64,000 bases of DNA from Rickettsiella endosymbiont of Xylota segnis. GTDB lineage: Bacteria > Pseudomonadota > Gammaproteobacteria > Diplorickettsiales > Diplorickettsiaceae. A program made the position numbers and the translations under genes. The notes beneath the pieces are model-generated. The model was not told the origin of the DNA. It made no database searches and saw only the letters and a program-made list of their open reading frames with translations. The stretch is taken from contig NZ_OZ026451.1 of NCBI RefSeq assembly GCF_964019545.1, forward strand, positions 1,545,001 through 1,609,000, read 5' to 3'. Positions 61,985 through 64,000 of this stretch are shown one piece after another (positions within the stretch are counted from its first letter, which is position 1; the number at the start of each line of letters is the position of its first letter).

Positions 61985-62418
61985 TATTTAGAACCTTCAC
62001 CAAAACATTGATCTGGCGTGAAAAAGAAAGCAATTTCTTGTTTAGCTGTCTCAATACTATCGGATCCATGAACTGCATTTTGACCCACACTTTCTGCAAA
62101 ATCTGCACGAATTGTACCTGGGAGTGCTTGTTGTGGGTCAGTAGCTCCCATCAATTCACGATTTTTTAGAATCGCATTAACTCCCTCTAAAACCTGTATC
62201 ATCACTGGCCCTGAACACATAAACTCAACCAATTCATTAAAAAAAGACCTATCTTTATGGATTTCATAAAATTTTTCAGCTTGATCTTTCTTCAGCTTCA
62301 CCATTCTGGCTGCAATAACTTTTAATTCCGAATTTTCAAATCTTTTAGTAATCTCGCCAATACAATTTTTTCTTACCGCATCAGGCTTAATTATAGAAAG
62401 GGTCTTTTGAATTGTCAT
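61984..62418 (-). CDS. ndk: Nucleoside diphosphate kinase
   Basis: 144 residues. [18 protein letters not shown] start and the catalytic His in NAVHGSDS, followed by EIAFFF. Balances NTP pools by phosphohistidine transfer. AGAGG upstream. It is the first gene of the ndk-rlmN-pilW-hisS-yfgM-bamB-der run, which lacks the rodZ and ispG genes found between pilW and hisS in many relatives. Confidence 0.97.
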   Translation of the reverse strand: MTIQKTLSIIKPDAVRKNCIGEITKRFENSELKVIAARMVKLKKDQAEKFYEIHKDRSFFNELVEFMCSGPVMIQVLEGVNAILKNRELMGATDPQQALPGTIRADFAESVGQNAVHGSDSIETAKQEIAFFFTPDQCFGEGSK

Positions 62419-62761
62419 AAATGCCTCTTACTTTTGTTATAACAAATTATTTATTTTTAAGAAAAAATAAGTTTACTCGCAGCAATTGGGTTTTTGAGTT
62501 GACCACGCTATGAAGCAATCTGCGTGTATAATATACATAAGAATTGCGAGTTGAGCGGGCAGCACAGGCAAAAATTCAAGTGCGAAAAGTATATTATACA
62601 GACTTAATAGCCCGGTACTACAGGTTTAATATGACTATACCCTCTGCAGGGTGTTTCTGGGATCTTAAGGGGTCTTATAAGATTAGCTTTCTTAAAAACC
62701 CCTGTTGTTAATGCATTGAAAAATGCTTACAAGATTTTCGAATTTTATCTATTTACTGACC
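62419..62761. other. Intergenic stretch with long inverted repeat and GC-richer block
   Basis: TGTATAATATAC at 62525-62536 and its exact inverse GTATATTATACA at 62589-62600 flank a 52-bp block, and both arms follow a TGCG tetramer. Beyond it lie ACCCT-CTGC-AGGGT (62638-62651 region) and AGGGGT paired with ACCCCT (62667-62702 region), which may be a terminator. No coding frame. It could be an unrecognised small RNA; the ndk promoter must also lie here. Confidence 0.4.
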
Positions 62762-63544
62762 CTACTCAGCCTTTTGAAGCAAGTTCAGCATTCTATCCGG
62801 GAAATCCGTTAATATACCATCTACCTCTAAAGCTAGTAGTCTTTCCATTTCTTCTACTTCATTGACCGTCCAAACATCAACCCGTATATTTTTTTTATGC
62901 GCCGCTTTTACAAAATGTGCAGTTACCATCTCATAAGGGACTTCTAAGGCAGTAGCAGATAATAAAAAAGGGCGCGTTAAAAATAGTTTGCTCAATTTAG
63001 AAAAGCGATCCAGCTCAGCTTGTGTACCTGCGGTAGCAATGTTATGGCAAAGCCTGCGCACTACTTTCATAGTCCGTGCGTTAAAAGCAGATACTAATAC
63101 CTGTTTAGTTTTTTTATGCTGATTTATCAGCTCCCTTAAAGCCGCTACAATAGGTGGATCATTTTGTTTTATCTCTATATTTATAACTTGCTTTGGAAAA
63201 GCAGCAAAAATTTCATTTAAACTTGGAATTTTTATTCCTTGATCCCGAAAAGGAAATGTATGACCTTCATCACTAGTCCAACGATACCCTGCGTCTAATT
63301 TTTTCAATTCAGCTAATGTGAGATCTTGTACTAATCCTCTAGCGTTCGTTGTCCGATCGACTGACTCATCATGGATAGCAACTAAAACCCCATCCCGAGT
63401 CATATGAATATCAATCTCACTTAAATCTGCTCCTAGTTTTGTAGCCTCCTGCAATGCAAATAAAGTATTTTCAGGCCATAACCCCGCTCCTCCACGATGA
63501 GCGATAACAAGCGGTTTTGCATTAACCTGATAAAGTGGAAACAT
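62762..63544 (-). CDS. Glycerophosphodiester phosphodiesterase (UgpQ/GDPD)
   Basis: 260 residues from the ATG at 63544 (GGGAT upstream); an open frame to 63613 adds a hydrophobic extension with no site and would need to be tested as a signal. GDPD motif VIAHRGGAGLWPENTLFAL, EIDIHMTRDGVLVAIHDESVDRTTNARG, VINIEIKQ and WTVNEVEEMERLL...GILTDFPD. It hydrolyses deacylated phospholipid to glycerol-3-phosphate and alcohol in the cytoplasm. Confidence 0.92.
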   Translation of the reverse strand: MFPLYQVNAKPLVIAHRGGAGLWPENTLFALQEATKLGADLSEIDIHMTRDGVLVAIHDESVDRTTNARGLVQDLTLAELKKLDAGYRWTSDEGHTFPFRDQGIKIPSLNEIFAAFPKQVINIEIKQNDPPIVAALRELINQHKKTKQVLVSAFNARTMKVVRRLCHNIATAGTQAELDRFSKLSKLFLTRPFLLSATALEVPYEMVTAHFVKAAHKKNIRVDVWTVNEVEEMERLLALEVDGILTDFPDRMLNLLQKAE

Positions 63545-63685
63545 ACAAATCCCATAATACTTAGTATAAATATATCTTTGTTTGATAAAAAAATATGATA
63601 AAATATTCCTCATTTATAGCATGTAAAGCCTTAAAATACTAACTCAAAGCTTACTTGTATCCTTGTCCAATGAGGTCTTTTTTCC

Positions 63686-64000
63686 ATGAAGGAATACCAT
63701 TATACTCCTATATCCGCGGAGTCTACACGATCTACCTTTTTCGACTACATTAATAATATTAACATCCCTCCGATAGATTATTTTGCTGTAGGTATAGAGA
63801 ATCATGCCCAAAAAAAACTCACTTCTCTTATTTCCAGATTAGAATGGCAAATTTATTTCGATAAAAACCAAATAACCAATAACGATCCTTTAATTCAAGC
63901 TAAAAAATTATCTCAAAGAAATATTATACCTTTTTCAGAAATAGACTATATTGATTCGCAAGGAAAAGAAATCATGCGACAACGATCATTACATGGTATG
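63686..64000 (+). CDS. Unknown protein, N-terminal part only
   Basis: Open for 105 codons to the window edge: MKEYHYTPISAESTRSTFFD, then YINNINIPPIDYFAVGIENH, then a stretch with WQIYFDKNQI and IMRQRSLHGM. The spacing of aromatic residues recalls autoinducer-binding domains of LuxR solos, but this is weak. GAGG lies 10-12 nt upstream. The C-terminal domain needed for identification is beyond the window. Confidence 0.5.
   Translation, partial: MKEYHYTPISAESTRSTFFDYINNINIPPIDYFAVGIENHAQKKLTSLISRLEWQIYFDKNQITNNDPLIQAKKLSQRNIIPFSEIDYIDSQGKEIMRQRSLHGM

Noticed and set aside
62500-62720. 6S RNA or other known housekeeping RNA before ndk
   Set aside because: I could not match its sequence to 6S, 4.5S, RNase P or tmRNA core motifs; left as unexplained structure.

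Overview
The window is a low-GC gammaproteobacterial chromosome segment. The family content (type III pantothenate kinase, NIS siderophore synthetase with an MFS exporter, effector-like coiled-coil and membrane proteins, an XYP-type cyclodipeptide synthase) points to Legionellales, most likely a Rickettsiella-like host-associated bacterium. The genus is inference; nothing here proves it.

Layout. Positions 1-3700 hold the end of rarA and a fused LplT-Aas lysophospholipid recycling protein. At 4002-4550 lie four tRNA genes (Pro-TGG, Arg-TCT, His-GTG, Lys-CTT). The 3' 47 bases of tRNA-Lys are repeated exactly at 41782-41828, so 4504-41828 (about 37.3 kb) is an integrated element. Its integrase sits directly beside tRNA-Lys.

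Element, left to right. (a) Integrase and an overlapping excisionase-like gene, a perfect palindrome operator, a divergent HTH-ParB-like regulator, and a DnaB/RepA-type helicase with a candidate origin. (b) A P22/podovirus-like packaging, capsid, tail-hub and ejection operon (9306-24294), interrupted after the portal by a gene with the H-D-C triad spacing of YopJ-family acetyltransferases. (c) Two leftward coiled-coil proteins with matching C-terminal tails, and a PLD-type nuclease lipoprotein. (d) A leftward cluster (29087-35797): LuxR-type HTH protein, receiver proteins, OmpR-type regulator, MFS exporter, cyclodipeptide synthase, and PAS hybrid histidine kinase. (e) A leftward early recombination operon (RecE-like nuclease plus annealing-type protein) followed by a structured RNA candidate. 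(f) Accessory genes near attR: an RHH protein, an Rpn-type nuclease with an adjacent mini-Rpn ORF, and two small heat-shock proteins. No endolysin or holin was recognised.

Right of attR the chromosome resumes: a gtrA/gtrB/GT-C glycosylation operon, a rhizoferrin/legiobactin-like siderophore pair, YdcF-like, coaX, hisC, two SAM methyltransferases including rsmJ, a large membrane protein of effector type, dam, then der-bamB-yfgM-hisS-pilW-rlmN-ndk (leftward), a glycerophosphodiester phosphodiesterase, and a partial ORF at the right edge.

The main candidate for an undescribed system is the prophage-borne cyclodipeptide synthase, exporter and two-component/LuxR cluster, which could be a self-contained diketopiperazine signalling circuit. 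The YopJ-like gene inside the head operon is the second. Both functional readings are inference from motifs and gene order.
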